Shown here piece by piece: positions 8,540-16,529 of a stretch of DNA of 49,752 nucleotides. Within the stretch, counting starts at the first letter, position 1. Every line of letters begins with the position of its first letter. Position numbers and translations under genes: made by a program. Below the pieces are notes generated by a model, which was not told the origin of the DNA, did no database searches, and saw only the letters and a program-made list of their open reading frames with translations. Where the stretch lies: assembly GCF_019400985.1 (NCBI RefSeq), contig NZ_WTFF01000015.1, forward strand, positions 1 to 49,752, written 5' to 3'. The DNA comes from Streptomyces bambusae. GTDB lineage: Bacteria; Actinomycetota; Actinomycetes; Streptomycetales; Streptomycetaceae.

Positions 8540-9751
8540 TCAGAGGGCGCAGCCGTCCGTGCCGACCCGCACCTGCGCCGTCCGGCCGATCCGGATGTCG
8601 TCTCGGACCTCGTCGACCGTCAGCGCGTAGCCGGTGTTCGGGTCGTCCAGGGACTTGGCGAAGACGACCCCGGACACCTTGCCGTCGGGCGTGAGCAGCG
8701 GGCCGCCGGAGTTGCCCTGGCGGACCGTCGCGTACAGCGAGTACACGTCGCGGCGCACGGTGCCTCGGTGGTAGATGTCCGGGCCGTTGGCGTCGATACG
8801 GCTGCGCACGCGTGCCGCGCGGACGTCGTACGAGCCGTTCTCCGGGAAGCCGGCCACGATGGCGTCGTTGCCGCCGGTCTCGTCCCTCTCGGTGAACTCC
8901 AGCGCGGGCGCCTTCAGCTTGGGCACGTCCAGGACCGCGATGTCGCGCTCCCAGTCGTAGAGGACGACCTTGCCGTCGTAGAGCCTGCCCTCGCCGCCGA
9001 CCTGCACGGTGGGCTCGCTGACCCCGCCCACCACGTGGGCGTTGGTCATCACCTTGCCGGGCGCGAAGACGAAGCCGGTGCCCTCCAGCACCTTGCTGCA
9101 ACTGGGTGCCGTGCCGACCACCTTGACGATGGACTGCTTGGCGCGCTCGGCGACCGGGCTGGCGGCGAGCGCCGGGTCGGGCGCCTTGACCTGGTTGATG
9201 CGCTCGTCGGAGAAGGGGGTGAAGACCTGCGGGAAGCCGTTCTGCGCGAGGGCGGAACTGAAGTCCGAGAACCACGTGTTGGCCTCCTCGGGCAGGACGC
9301 GCGACACGCCGAGCAGCACCTTGGAGTTCCGGACCTCCTTGCCCAGGGTGGGAAGTGACGTGCCGGCCAGTGCCGAACCGATCAGCCAGGCCACCAGCAG
9401 CATGGCCATGACGTGGACCAGGGCGCCGCCGGTCGCGTCGAGCGCGCGCGCCGGCGACCACGTGATCTGGCGGCGCAGCCGGCTGCCCAGGTGGGTGGTG
9501 AAGGCCTGGCCGACGGAGGCGCAGATGATCACGACGACCACGGCGATGACCACGACCGTGGTGGACACCTGGGCGTTCTCGTCGGTCACCCAGCCCCACA
9601 CCAGCGGGAGCAGGAACACGGCGAAGAGGCCGCCGCCGAGGAAGCCGATCACCGACAGGATGCCGACGACGAACCCCTGGCGGTAGCCGACGATCGCGAA
9701 CCATACGGCGGCGATCAGCAACAGGTAGTCCAGCACGTTCACGTGGGCCAC
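8540..9751 (-). CDS. marP: MarP-type membrane-anchored trypsin-like serine protease
   Basis: Envelope protease of 403 residues: four hydrophobic helices of the colicin V production/CvpA type (about 8-25, 32-52, 64-80, 108-128), then an extracytoplasmic chymotrypsin-like domain. The catalytic triad is visible as His239 (NAHVV), Asp270 (WERDIAVL) and Ser348 (QGNSGGP). Cys218 and Cys401 match the regulatory disulfide known in mycobacterial MarP, which protects against acid and oxidative stress. Start GTG lies 4 bases after the NUDIX stop, so expression is probably coupled. The order protease-NUDIX-nth-crp is conserved across actinobacteria. Confidence 0.93.
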   Translation of the reverse strand: MAHVNVLDYLLLIAAVWFAIVGYRQGFVVGILSVIGFLGGGLFAVFLLPLVWGWVTDENAQVSTTVVVIAVVVVIICASVGQAFTTHLGSRLRRQITWSPARALDATGGALVHVMAMLLVAWLIGSALAGTSLPTLGKEVRNSKVLLGVSRVLPEEANTWFSDFSSALAQNGFPQVFTPFSDERINQVKAPDPALAASPVAERAKQSIVKVVGTAPSCSKVLEGTGFVFAPGKVMTNAHVVGGVSEPTVQVGGEGRLYDGKVVLYDWERDIAVLDVPKLKAPALEFTERDETGGNDAIVAGFPENGSYDVRAARVRSRIDANGPDIYHRGTVRRDVYSLYATVRQGNSGGPLLTPDGKVSGVVFAKSLDDPNTGYALTVDEVRDDIRIGRTAQVRVGTDGCAL

Positions 9752-9755
9752 CGTC

Positions 9756-10469
9756 TCACGAGCGCCAGTCGAGCGGGACCTGCCGTGATCTGTCCCACGG
9801 CAGCTCCCACCCGGCGAAGTGGATCAGCCGGTCGATCACCCCGGCGGTAAAACCCCAGACCAGGGCGGAAGCGACCATGAACGCCGGCCCCTGGTGGCCG
9901 CTGGGATGCACGGCCATGGCGCGGTGGGCGGGATCCGTGAGGTCCGCCACCGGAACCGTGAAGACGCGGGCCGTCTCGGCGGGGTCCACGGCGCCGACCG
10001 GGCTGGGCTCGCGCCACCAGCCGAGCACCGGGGTCACGACGAACTCGCTCACCGGGATGTAGAGCCGGGGCAGCACCCCGAAGAGCTGCACGCCTGCCGG
10101 GTCCAGCCCGGTCTCCTCCTCGGCCTCGCGCAGCGCCGCGCGCAGCGGGCCGGTGGTCTGCGGATCACCGTCCTCCGGGTCCAGTGCGCCGCCGGGGAAG
10201 GACGGCTGCCCTGCGTGCGAGCGCAGCGAGCCCGCCCGCTCCATCAGCAGCAGCTCGGGCCCGCGCTCCCCCTCGCCGAAGAGGATCAGCACGGCCGACT
10301 GCCGCCCGCGGCCGTCCGCGGGCGGCAGGAACCGGCTGAGCTGGGGCGGCCGGACGGTCCGGGCGGCCTCGACGACGGGGTCCAGCCACGCGGGCAGGCC
10401 GTGCGTGGTGACGGCCGGCCCGTCCCCGGTGGTGCTTTCGTCCCGCGTTCCCCGCGTTCCCCGCGTCAT
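9756..10469 (-). CDS. NUDIX hydrolase, CoA pyrophosphatase-like
   Basis: Soluble 237-residue hydrolase. The NUDIX box is readable from FPGGALDPED (about 91-100) to REAEEETGLD (114-123). The preceding LLLMERAGSLRSHAGQ is the signature of the CoA-diphosphatase (UPF0035) subgroup, which cleaves CoA and derivatives to phosphopantetheine and 3',5'-ADP. ACGGAGG lies about 10 bases before ATG. It is followed within 4 bases by marP, as in mycobacteria. Confidence 0.9.
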   Translation of the reverse strand: MTRGTRGTRDESTTGDGPAVTTHGLPAWLDPVVEAARTVRPPQLSRFLPPADGRGRQSAVLILFGEGERGPELLLMERAGSLRSHAGQPSFPGGALDPEDGDPQTTGPLRAALREAEEETGLDPAGVQLFGVLPRLYIPVSEFVVTPVLGWWREPSPVGAVDPAETARVFTVPVADLTDPAHRAMAVHPSGHQGPAFMVASALVWGFTAGVIDRLIHFAGWELPWDRSRQVPLDWRS

Positions 10470-10493
10470 GGGCGCCCTGCCTCCGTGCGTGCC

Positions 10494-10536
10494 GTGCTTG
10501 CCGTGCTTGCCAGTCGTGCTTGCCGTCGTGCTTGCC
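10494..10536. repeat. GTGCTTGCC repeats upstream of the NUDIX gene
   Basis: Four copies of GTGCTTGCC (starting at 10494, 10503, 10516 and 10528) fill the gap between nth and the NUDIX gene. The thioredoxin-like gene found here in mycobacteria is absent. Confidence 0.8.
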
Positions 10537-10643
10537 TGTCGTCGTCTGGTACGTCCCGTACCGGCCCCAACGCGCGCCGGGTACCCGTTCGTTCCTGGGC
10601 GCGCCGTACCCGGTCGCGCCCGGGCGCGCCGCGCCGGTCGTAC

Positions 10644-11666
10644 CTAGTCCGCGTCCTCGCCGCCCTTGCGGTCCGCGGCGGCCTTGCCGGCCTTGCCGTT
10701 CGCGCCGTTCCTGGCGTCCTTGCCGTTCGCGCCGAGCGGCGGCGCCGGGCGGCCCGGGTAGTCCGGCGGCGGGTTCAGCCGCTGGCCCGGCTGGCCGCCC
10801 ATTTCGTACTTCAGCAGCTTGCGCGCCTTCTCCGGGTCCGTCTCGCCCTCCCCGTACGCCGGGCAGAGCGGGGCGATGCCGCAGGCACCGCAGGCCGGCC
10901 GCTGGGCGTGGCAGACCCGGCGGCCGTGGAAGACCACCCGGTGCGACAGCATCGTCCACTCGCTCTTGGGGAAGATCGCGCAGATCTCCGCCTCGACCTT
11001 CTCCGGGTCGGTCTGCTCGGTCCACTTCCAGCGGCGCACCAGCCGGCCGAAGTGCGTGTCGACCGTGATGCCGGGGACACCGAAGGCGTTGCCGAGGACC
11101 ACATTGGCCGTCTTGCGGCCCACACCGGGCAGCGTGACGAGATCCTCCAGTCGCCCCGGTACTTCGCCCCCGAACCGGTCCCGCAGGGCCGCAGAGAGCC
11201 CCAGCAGTGATTTCGCCTTCATCCGGAAGAACCCGGTCGGCCGGATCAGCTCCTCCAGATCCTCCGGTGCGGCCGCGGCCATGTCCTCGGGGGTGGGGTA
11301 CTTCGCGAAGAGGGCCGGGGTGGTCTGGTTCACCCGCAGGTCGGTGGTCTGTGCCGACAGCACCGTCGCGACCAGCAGCTCGAAGGGATTGCGGAAGTCC
11401 AGCTCGGGGTGCGCGTACGAATAGATCTCGGCCAGCTCACGGTTGATCCGCCGAGCGCGGCGGACCATGGCCAGCCGCGACTCGGGCTTCGCGGCGGGTT
11501 TCGCGGCGGGTTTCGCGGCGGACTTCTTGACCGAAGCTTTGCCCTTTGGTCGGGCCGTGGACGGTTCGGGTGCCCGTGTGGCACCCTGTTCGCCCACAGC
11601 TGAATTCCGGGCCCCGGTCACTCCCGTGGACCCCTTGGCCTGTGCTCTCACCGGCTTATTGGACAC
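10644..11666 (-). CDS. nth: Endonuclease III (DNA glycosylase/AP lyase)
   Basis: Base-excision repair enzyme removing oxidised pyrimidines. The helix-hairpin-helix [13 protein letters not shown] contains catalytic Lys185, and Asp203 (VDTHFGR) is the second catalytic residue. The iron-sulfur cluster ligands are Cys252-x6-Cys259-x2-Cys262-x5-Cys268. The N-terminal ~65 residues (Ala/Lys/Pro repeats such as [11 protein letters not shown]) and the Gly/Pro/Lys tail exceed the usual 210-residue core. Start GTG 11666 is supported by a TAGGCT box 6 bases upstream (leaderless type); an internal start at residue 67 (MVRRARRI) would give the core only. It is divergent from crp. Confidence 0.95.
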   Translation of the reverse strand: MSNKPVRAQAKGSTGVTGARNSAVGEQGATRAPEPSTARPKGKASVKKSAAKPAAKPAAKPESRLAMVRRARRINRELAEIYSYAHPELDFRNPFELLVATVLSAQTTDLRVNQTTPALFAKYPTPEDMAAAAPEDLEELIRPTGFFRMKAKSLLGLSAALRDRFGGEVPGRLEDLVTLPGVGRKTANVVLGNAFGVPGITVDTHFGRLVRRWKWTEQTDPEKVEAEICAIFPKSEWTMLSHRVVFHGRRVCHAQRPACGACGIAPLCPAYGEGETDPEKARKLLKYEMGGQPGQRLNPPPDYPGRPAPPLGANGKDARNGANGKAGKAAADRKGGEDAD

Positions 11667-11672
11667 CCGGCC

Positions 11673-11678
11673 AGCCTA
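11673..11678 (-). promoter_or_regulatory. Leaderless -10 box of nth
   Basis: TAGGCT on the minus strand, 6 bases before the GTG start and with no Shine-Dalgarno between, fits a TAnnnT -10 element driving a leaderless transcript. Confidence 0.5.
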
Positions 11679-11747
11679 CGGCGGCCGACTGACACCCGCC
11701 CGGACCTCCGGTAACACCACCCAGCACACCCGTACGTCCGGCATCCT

Positions 11748-11764
11748 TGTGACTGATCGCACTG
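11748..11764. promoter_or_regulatory. Candidate Crp operator in the nth-crp divergent region
   Basis: TGTGACTGATCGCACTG resembles the CRP-family half-sites TGTGA-N6-TCACA, with one mismatch in the right half, and is GTG-N8-CAC overall. It lies about 65 bases before the crp start, so autoregulation is plausible. Confidence 0.45.
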
Positions 11765-11828
11765 TTTGATGCGTCCGGCAAAATGGGGAACAGGCTCCCC
11801 TGAACCGGTCGACATAGGAGAGAGACTC

Positions 11829-12503
11829 GTGGACGACGTTCTGCGGCGCGCCCCGCTCTTCGCGGCGCTCGATGACGAGCAGGCCGCGGAGCTCCGCGCC
11901 TCCATGGGCGAGGTGACCCTCGCACGCGGTGACGCCCTGTTCCACGAGGGCGACCCCGGTGACCGGCTGTACGTCGTCACCGAGGGCAAGGTGAAGCTGC
12001 ACCGCACCTCCCCCGACGGCCGCGAGAACATGCTGGCCGTCCTCGGTCCCGGCGAGCTCATCGGCGAGCTGTCGCTCTTCGACCCGGGCCCGCGCACCGC
12101 GACCGCGACCGCGCTGACCGAGGTCAAGCTGCTCGGCCTGGGCCACGGCGACCTCCAGCCGTGGCTGAACGCCCGCCCCGAGGTGGCCACCGCGCTGCTG
12201 CGCGCCGTCGCGCGCCGCCTGCGCAAGACCAACGACCAGATGTCCGACCTGGTCTTCTCCGACGTGCCGGGCCGCGTCGCCCGCGCCCTCCTGGACCTGT
12301 CGCGCCGCTTCGGCGTGCAGTCCGAGGAAGGCATCCACGTCGTCCACGACCTCACCCAGGAGGAGCTGGCGCAGCTCGTCGGCGCCTCCCGCGAGACGGT
12401 CAACAAGGCCCTCGCCGACTTCGCCGGCCGCGGCTGGCTGCGGCTGGAGGCGCGCGCGGTGATCCTGCTGGACGTCGAGCGCCTGGCGAAGCGCAGCCGC
12501 TGA
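11829..12503 (+). CDS. crp: Crp/Fnr-family transcription regulator
   Basis: Cyclic-nucleotide-type global regulator of 224 residues, the exact expected length for the Streptomyces Crp involved in germination and antibiotic production. It has an N-terminal cNMP-binding beta-roll with GELIGELSLFDPGPRTATA (75-93), a dimerisation helix (110-140) and a C-terminal winged helix (LTQEELAQLVGASRETVNKA, 175-194). Start GTG 11829 follows AGGAGAGAGA; the longer ATG 11766 frame has no ribosome site and would read through the promoter. It is followed by a strong terminator. Confidence 0.95.
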   Translation: MDDVLRRAPLFAALDDEQAAELRASMGEVTLARGDALFHEGDPGDRLYVVTEGKVKLHRTSPDGRENMLAVLGPGELIGELSLFDPGPRTATATALTEVKLLGLGHGDLQPWLNARPEVATALLRAVARRLRKTNDQMSDLVFSDVPGRVARALLDLSRRFGVQSEEGIHVVHDLTQEELAQLVGASRETVNKALADFAGRGWLRLEARAVILLDVERLAKRSR

Positions 12504-12616
12504 CCCCGCGCGGGAGCACTGTGCACCGCGCGCCCGCGCACCGAGGTGCCACGGCGCCGAGGGTGCCCCGGCACCCCTGGGCGCCCAGGGCGCCGAGGTG
12601 CCCCTGAACGGCCGCT

Positions 12617-12647
12617 GAAGGGCCCCACCCACCGGGTGGGGCCCTTC
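12617..12647 (+). terminator. Terminator after crp
   Basis: Perfect 14-bp stem GAAGGGCCCCACCC with a 3-base loop (ACC). The following sequence is not T-rich, as is common in Streptomyces. Confidence 0.85.
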
Positions 12648-12693
12648 GTGCATCCCCTCCCGGCTCGCGCGCCACAAGAGGCACAGTGGTCCC

Positions 12694-13518
12694 ATGGGGA
12701 CACAGGCTGCGCACCGAGGGCTGGACGCGAGCGGCTGGCTGGAGCGGGAGGGCTCGCTGGGGCTGGTGCAGCCCGCCTTCGCGGAGCTGGTCGCCACCGC
12801 GCGCGGCCGGACCGCCGAGGCGTACGGGCGCCGGCTGCACAGCGCCTACCTGTACGGTTCCGTGCCCCGCGGCACGGCCCGCCCCGGCCGCTCCGACCTC
12901 GACCTGCTGCTCGCCCTGCACGCCGAGCCCGCGCAGGAGGACCGGCAGACGGCCGACGCGCTGGCCCGCGGGCTGGACGAGGACTTCGGTGTGGTCGACG
13001 GCGTGGGCGTGCTGCTGTACGGCAAGGACCGCCTGCTGAGCGAGCAGGAACGTTACGACCTGGGCTGGTTCCTGGCCTGCCTGTGCACGCCGCTGCTCGG
13101 CGCCGACCTCGCCGAGCACCTGCCGCGCTACCGCCCCGACAGCCTGCTCGCCCGGGAGACCAACGGCGACCTGGCCGACGTACTCCCCCGGTGGCGCGAG
13201 CGGGCGGCCGATGCGGCCGGGGACCCCGAGGCGGTACGGCGGCTGCGCCGGGCCTGCGCGCGCAAGCTCGTACGGACGGCCTTCACGCTGGTCATGCCGC
13301 GGTGGGGCGGCTGGACCAGCGACCTGGCCGAGTCGGCGGAGATCTTCGGGCACTGCTACCCGCAGCGGGCCGCGGAGCTGCGCGCCGCCGCCGACGACGC
13401 GCTGGCCCCGGGCACCGACCCGGCGGCCCTGTACGCGTACACGGAGGACCTGGGCCCCTGGCTGGCCGCGGAGTACACGCGCGTCCACGGCCGGAAGACG
13501 CGTCCGGTGGGCGCGTAG
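12694..13518 (+). CDS. Nucleotidyltransferase-fold protein (pol beta superfamily)
   Basis: A 274-residue protein. YLYGSVPRGTARPGRSDLDLLL (53-73) is the GS-x10-D-x-D signature: Gly55-Ser56 with metal ligands Asp68 and Asp70. This is the layout of minimal nucleotidyltransferases and antibiotic adenylyltransferases, with an all-alpha C-terminal domain (about 110-270). It probably transfers a nucleotide to an unknown substrate; resistance to aminoglycosides is possible but unsupported. There is no clear Shine-Dalgarno before ATG 12694. It is convergent with the MBL gene. Confidence 0.8.
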   Translation: MGTQAAHRGLDASGWLEREGSLGLVQPAFAELVATARGRTAEAYGRRLHSAYLYGSVPRGTARPGRSDLDLLLALHAEPAQEDRQTADALARGLDEDFGVVDGVGVLLYGKDRLLSEQERYDLGWFLACLCTPLLGADLAEHLPRYRPDSLLARETNGDLADVLPRWRERAADAAGDPEAVRRLRRACARKLVRTAFTLVMPRWGGWTSDLAESAEIFGHCYPQRAAELRAAADDALAPGTDPAALYAYTEDLGPWLAAEYTRVHGRKTRPVGA

Positions 13519-13688
13519 AGGCGCGCCTGGGCGGGTCTGGGCGCGCCTGGGCCCTCTGGGCGTGTCTGGGCGGGTGGCCGGGCCGGCCGGGCGGGGCCCG
13601 TCATGGTCCGGTCAGGCCGGGCCGGCCGGCGGGGCGCGTCAGGTCAGGTCGGGCCGGGCCGCGTCCCGTCGCGCCACATCCCGTCCCG
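13519..13688. repeat. Degenerate GC repeats between convergent genes
   Basis: Interleaved copies of GGGCGCGCCTGGGC-, GGGCCGGCCGG- and GTCAGGTC-type units fill the gap between the nucleotidyltransferase and MBL stops. No gene or clear single terminator. Confidence 0.6.
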
Positions 13689-14537
13689 TCAGAACGGCTC
13701 CGCGCCCGGGATCAGGCCGTGCTCGCGCAAGTACTCCAGCTGGGCGCGGACCGACCATTCCGCCGCCGGCCACAGGGAGCGGTCCACGTCCGCGTAGACG
13801 TGGGCGACGACCTGCTCCGGGGTGGTGAAACCGTTCTCCACAGCCGTCTCGACCTGCGCGAGCCGGTGCGCGCGGTGGGCCAGGTAGAACTCGACCGCTC
13901 CCTGTGCGTCGTCCAGGACCGGACCGTGCCCGGGCAGGACCGTGTGGACGCCGTCGTCGACCGTCAGCGAGCGCAGCCGGCGCAGGGAGTCCAGGTAGTC
14001 GCCCAGCCGCCCGTCCGGGTGGGCCACCACGGTCGTGCCGCGCCCCAGGATCGTGTCGCCGGTCAGCACCGCCCGGTCGGCGGGCAGGTGGAAGCAGAGG
14101 GAGTCCGCCGTGTGGCCCGGCGTCGGCACGACCCGCAGCTCCAGGCCGCCGACCCGGACCGCCTTCCCGGCGGCCAGGCCCTCGTCGCCGAGCCGCATCG
14201 CCGGGTCCAGGGCGCGCACCTTGGTGCCGGTGAGCTCCGCGAACCGCCCGGCGCCCGCCGCGTGGTCCGGATGCCCGTGGGTCAGCAGGGTCAGCGCGAT
14301 CCGCTTGCCGGCCTGCTCGGCGGCCGCGACGACCGCCCGCAGGTGGCCCTCGTCCAGCGGGCCCGGGTCGACGACGACCGCGAGCTCGGAGTCCGGTTCG
14401 CCGACCAGCCAGGTGTTGGTGCCGTCCAGGGTCATGGCGGACGGGTTGGGGGCCAGCACGTTCACGGCGCGGGCGGTGGCCGGCCCGGAGGTGACGACCC
14501 CTCGGGGCTGGCCGGGCAGGGCGGCCGCGTCGGTCAT
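13689..14537 (-). CDS. MBL-fold metallo-hydrolase
   Basis: Soluble 282-residue metallo-beta-lactamase-fold hydrolase of the LACTB2/glyoxalase II-like group. Metal ligands are His87, His89, Asp91 and His92 (THGHPDH), His142 (TPGHT), Asp161 (LTGDT) and His204 (PGHGP). A C-terminal winged-helix-like tail follows (about 215-282). Start ATG overlaps the stop of the upstream NUDIX gene as ATGA, so the two are coupled. Its place next to RidA and crp matches mycobacterial Rv3677c. Substrate unknown. Confidence 0.92.
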   Translation of the reverse strand: MTDAAALPGQPRGVVTSGPATARAVNVLAPNPSAMTLDGTNTWLVGEPDSELAVVVDPGPLDEGHLRAVVAAAEQAGKRIALTLLTHGHPDHAAGAGRFAELTGTKVRALDPAMRLGDEGLAAGKAVRVGGLELRVVPTPGHTADSLCFHLPADRAVLTGDTILGRGTTVVAHPDGRLGDYLDSLRRLRSLTVDDGVHTVLPGHGPVLDDAQGAVEFYLAHRAHRLAQVETAVENGFTTPEQVVAHVYADVDRSLWPAAEWSVRAQLEYLREHGLIPGAEPF

Positions 14538-15556
14538 ACGGCGTCGCCCCCCACGTCGCCCGCGGTGCCGGCCGCCACGTCGCCCGCGGTGCCGGTCGCC
14601 GCGTCGCCCACGGTGCCGGCCGCCGGCCGCACCCGCTTGGTGAACTCGTCGTGGCCCGGCCAGCTCAGCACCAGCTCGCCGTCCTCCAGCGTGGCCTGCG
14701 CCAGCACCGGCTCCAGGTCCTGTCCCGGGGCGGCCCCGAGGGCCTCGGCGGCGGTGCCGTACGGCTCCAGCGAGCGCAGTGTGGAGATGGTCGGCGGCAT
14801 CATCAGCAGCTCGCCCTTGTCGTAGCCGTCGGCGGCGTCCGCCAGGCGGATCCACACCGTCCGGTCGGCCTCCGTGGAGGCGTTGCGCGTGCGCTGCCCC
14901 TCGGGGAGCGCGGCCACGAAGAACCAGGTGTCGTAGCGGCGCGGCTCGAACTCGGGGGTGATCCAGCGCGCCCACGCGCCGAGCAGGTCGGACCGCAGTA
15001 CCAGCCCGCGCCGCTCCAGGAACTGGGCGAAGGACAGCTCCCGGCCGACCAGCGCCTGCCGGTCGGCCTCCCAGTCGTCGCCGGTGAGGTCGGAAACGAC
15101 CGTGCCGGAGCCGTCGGCGGGCCCGGCGAGCAGCACGCCGGCCTCCTCGTACGTCTCGCGCACCGCGCCGCACACGATGGCCTGGGCGGTCGCGGTGTCC
15201 GTACCGAGCCGGTCGGCCCAGTCCTCCAGGGACGGCCCGGCCCAGCCGATGCGGTGGTCCTCGTCGCGGGGATCGACCCCGCCGCCCGGGTACGCGTACG
15301 CACCCCCGGCGAAGGCCATGGAGGCGCGGCGGCGCAGCATGTGCACCGCGGGCCCGTCGGCGGTATCGCGCAGGAGCATCACGGTGGCCGCCCGCCTGGG
15401 CGCGACCGGGGTGAGCGAGCCGTCCGCGAGCGCGCGGATCCGGTCGGGCCACTCCGGCGGGTACCACTGGCCGCCCGCGGGTGCGCGGTGGCCGGGTCCG
15501 GCCTGGTGGCCCTGCGGCCCGTCCTGCTCGTGTGACTGCGTCTGCCCGTTCGCCAT
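14534..15556 (-). CDS. NUDIX hydrolase with extended N- and C-termini
   Basis: A 340-residue NUDIX protein. The box runs from AYAYPGGGVDP (86-96) through a long insertion to RETYEEAGVLL (133-143). Length and insertion resemble the NUDT19-like or actinobacterial variants, so substrate (CoA derivatives or oxidised nucleotides) is uncertain. The C-terminus is a repeat-derived tail of GTAGDVAAG-like units. Start ATG 15556 has TAGCAT 7 bases upstream and no Shine-Dalgarno, suggesting a leaderless transcript; the in-frame extension to 15742 is Pro/Arg-rich and lies in intergenic repeats. It overlaps the MBL gene by four bases. Confidence 0.9.
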   Translation of the reverse strand: MANGQTQSHEQDGPQGHQAGPGHRAPAGGQWYPPEWPDRIRALADGSLTPVAPRRAATVMLLRDTADGPAVHMLRRRASMAFAGGAYAYPGGGVDPRDEDHRIGWAGPSLEDWADRLGTDTATAQAIVCGAVRETYEEAGVLLAGPADGSGTVVSDLTGDDWEADRQALVGRELSFAQFLERRGLVLRSDLLGAWARWITPEFEPRRYDTWFFVAALPEGQRTRNASTEADRTVWIRLADAADGYDKGELLMMPPTISTLRSLEPYGTAAEALGAAPGQDLEPVLAQATLEDGELVLSWPGHDEFTKRVRPAAGTVGDAATGTAGDVAAGTAGDVGGDAV

Positions 15557-15563
15557 GGGGCGG

Positions 15564-15569
15564 ATGCTA
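15564..15569 (-). promoter_or_regulatory. Leaderless -10 box of the NUDIX gene
   Basis: TAGCAT on the minus strand, 7 bases before the ATG. Confidence 0.45.
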
Positions 15570-15679
15570 CGACCATCCGTCCCGATGTTCGAGAGCACGC
15601 CGCCGGAGGCCGGCGCAGACCCTTCCGGGGCAGGACCCTTCCGGCGCCGACCCGCGCATACGCCCGTACGCCGCCTTCG

Positions 15680-15715
15680 CCCGTACCTCCCGTACGCGAG
15701 TACGGGAGGTACGGG
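15680..15715. terminator. Strong hairpin between ridA-like and NUDIX genes
   Basis: A 16-bp perfect stem around CGTACCTCCCGTAC with loop GCGA. Its right arm is the first of three tandem GTACGGGAG units (15700-15726). Probably terminates the transcript from the DUF4177-RidA pair. Confidence 0.6.
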
Positions 15716-15726
15716 AGGTACGGGAG

Positions 15727-15814
15727 GAGGCGCGAGGTGCACGAGGTGCGCGAGGTGCGTCGCGAGGTGCGTCGCGAGGTGACCTCAGGCCTCGGTGAGA
15801 CCGCGAGGTGTCTC
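15727..15814. repeat. GCGAGGTG repeats and a duplicated RidA 3' end
   Basis: Several GCGAGGTG(C/T) units are followed by CTCAGGCCTCGGTGAG, which occurs again at the RidA stop codon itself. It looks like a local duplication of the gene's last codons. Confidence 0.65.
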
Positions 15815-16285
15815 TCAGGCCTCGGTGAGCTCGACCTGGATCTCGACCTCGACCGGCGCGTCCAGCGGCAGGACCGCGACGCCGACCGCGCTGCGCGCGT
15901 GGACGCCCTTGTCGCCGAGGACCGCGCCGAGCAGCTCGCTCGCGCCGTTGAGGACACCCGGCTGGCCGGTGAAGTCGGGCGCGGAGGCCACGAAGCCGAC
16001 CACCTTGACCACGCGGGCGATCCGGTCGAGGTCGCCGGCCACGGACTTCACGGCGGCCAGGGCGTTCAGCGCACAGGTCGCGGCGAGCTCCTTGGCCTGC
16101 TCCGGCGTCACCTCCGCGCCGACCTTGCCGGTGACCGGCAGCTTGCCCTGCACCATCGGCAGCTGGCCCGCGGTGTAGACGTACAGGCCCGTGCGCACGG
16201 CCGGCTGGTACGCGGCCAGCGGCGGGACGACCTCGGGCAGGGTCAGGCCGAGCTCGGCCAGCTTCGCCTCGACCGCGCCGCTCAC
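15815..16285 (-). CDS. RidA family protein
   Basis: A 156-residue RidA/YjgF-family protein, a trimeric enamine/imine deaminase that removes reactive intermediates from PLP-enzyme chemistry. The family core is seen in the YVYTAGQLP, KVGAEVTPEQAKELAATCALNALAAVK and VEVEIQVELTEA segments; I could not assign a catalytic Arg with certainty. Start GTG overlaps the stop of the upstream small gene as GTGA, indicating coupling. It corresponds in order to mycobacterial Rv3678c. Confidence 0.9.
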   Translation of the reverse strand: MSGAVEAKLAELGLTLPEVVPPLAAYQPAVRTGLYVYTAGQLPMVQGKLPVTGKVGAEVTPEQAKELAATCALNALAAVKSVAGDLDRIARVVKVVGFVASAPDFTGQPGVLNGASELLGAVLGDKGVHARSAVGVAVLPLDAPVEVEIQVELTEA

Positions 16286-16455
16286 TCCTTGTCCCCCTTC
16301 TTCTCGCGCTTCATGTAGGCCACGAGCTGCTCGGGGTTGTTCGGGCCGGGCACGACCTGGACGAGCTCATAGCCCTCGTCGCCCCAGGTGTCCAGGATCT
16401 GCTTGGTGGCGTGGACGAGCAGCGGGACCGTCACGTATTCGAACTTCTTGCTCAT
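16282..16455 (-). CDS. DUF4177-like small protein (57 aa)
   Basis: A short gene with the sequence beginning MSKKFEYVTVPLL, containing ILDTWGDEGYELVQVVPG and ending in MKREKKGDKE. This is the beta-alpha-beta pattern of DUF4177-type proteins found in the same place in other actinobacteria. Its stop overlaps the RidA start (GTGA). The ATG has TACGCT 7 bases upstream and no Shine-Dalgarno, so it is probably the leaderless first gene of a two-gene operon. Function unknown. Confidence 0.85.
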   Translation of the reverse strand: MSKKFEYVTVPLLVHATKQILDTWGDEGYELVQVVPGPNNPEQLVAYMKREKKGDKE

Positions 16456-16462
16456 GGGGGCG

Positions 16463-16468
16463 AGCGTA
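16463..16468 (-). promoter_or_regulatory. Leaderless -10 box of the DUF4177-RidA operon
   Basis: TACGCT on the minus strand, 7 bases before the ATG. Confidence 0.5.
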
Positions 16469-16515
16469 GTGCCTGCCGCGGGGGAGGCTCGTGCGCGCCC
16501 CGGAGGCCGAGTGGT

Positions 16516-16521
16516 TAGGCT
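16516..16521 (+). promoter_or_regulatory. Leaderless -10 box of the first ArsA-like gene
   Basis: TAGGCT ends 8 bases before GTG 16530, with no ribosome site between. It is divergent from the DUF4177 promoter about 50 bases away. Confidence 0.5.
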
Positions 16522-16529
16522 CGTTGGCT

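Noticed and set aside
12546..14825. 759-codon plus-strand frame across several gene boundaries
   Set aside because: Crosses the nucleotidyltransferase and opposes the MBL gene; Arg/Ala/Pro-rich with no motif.
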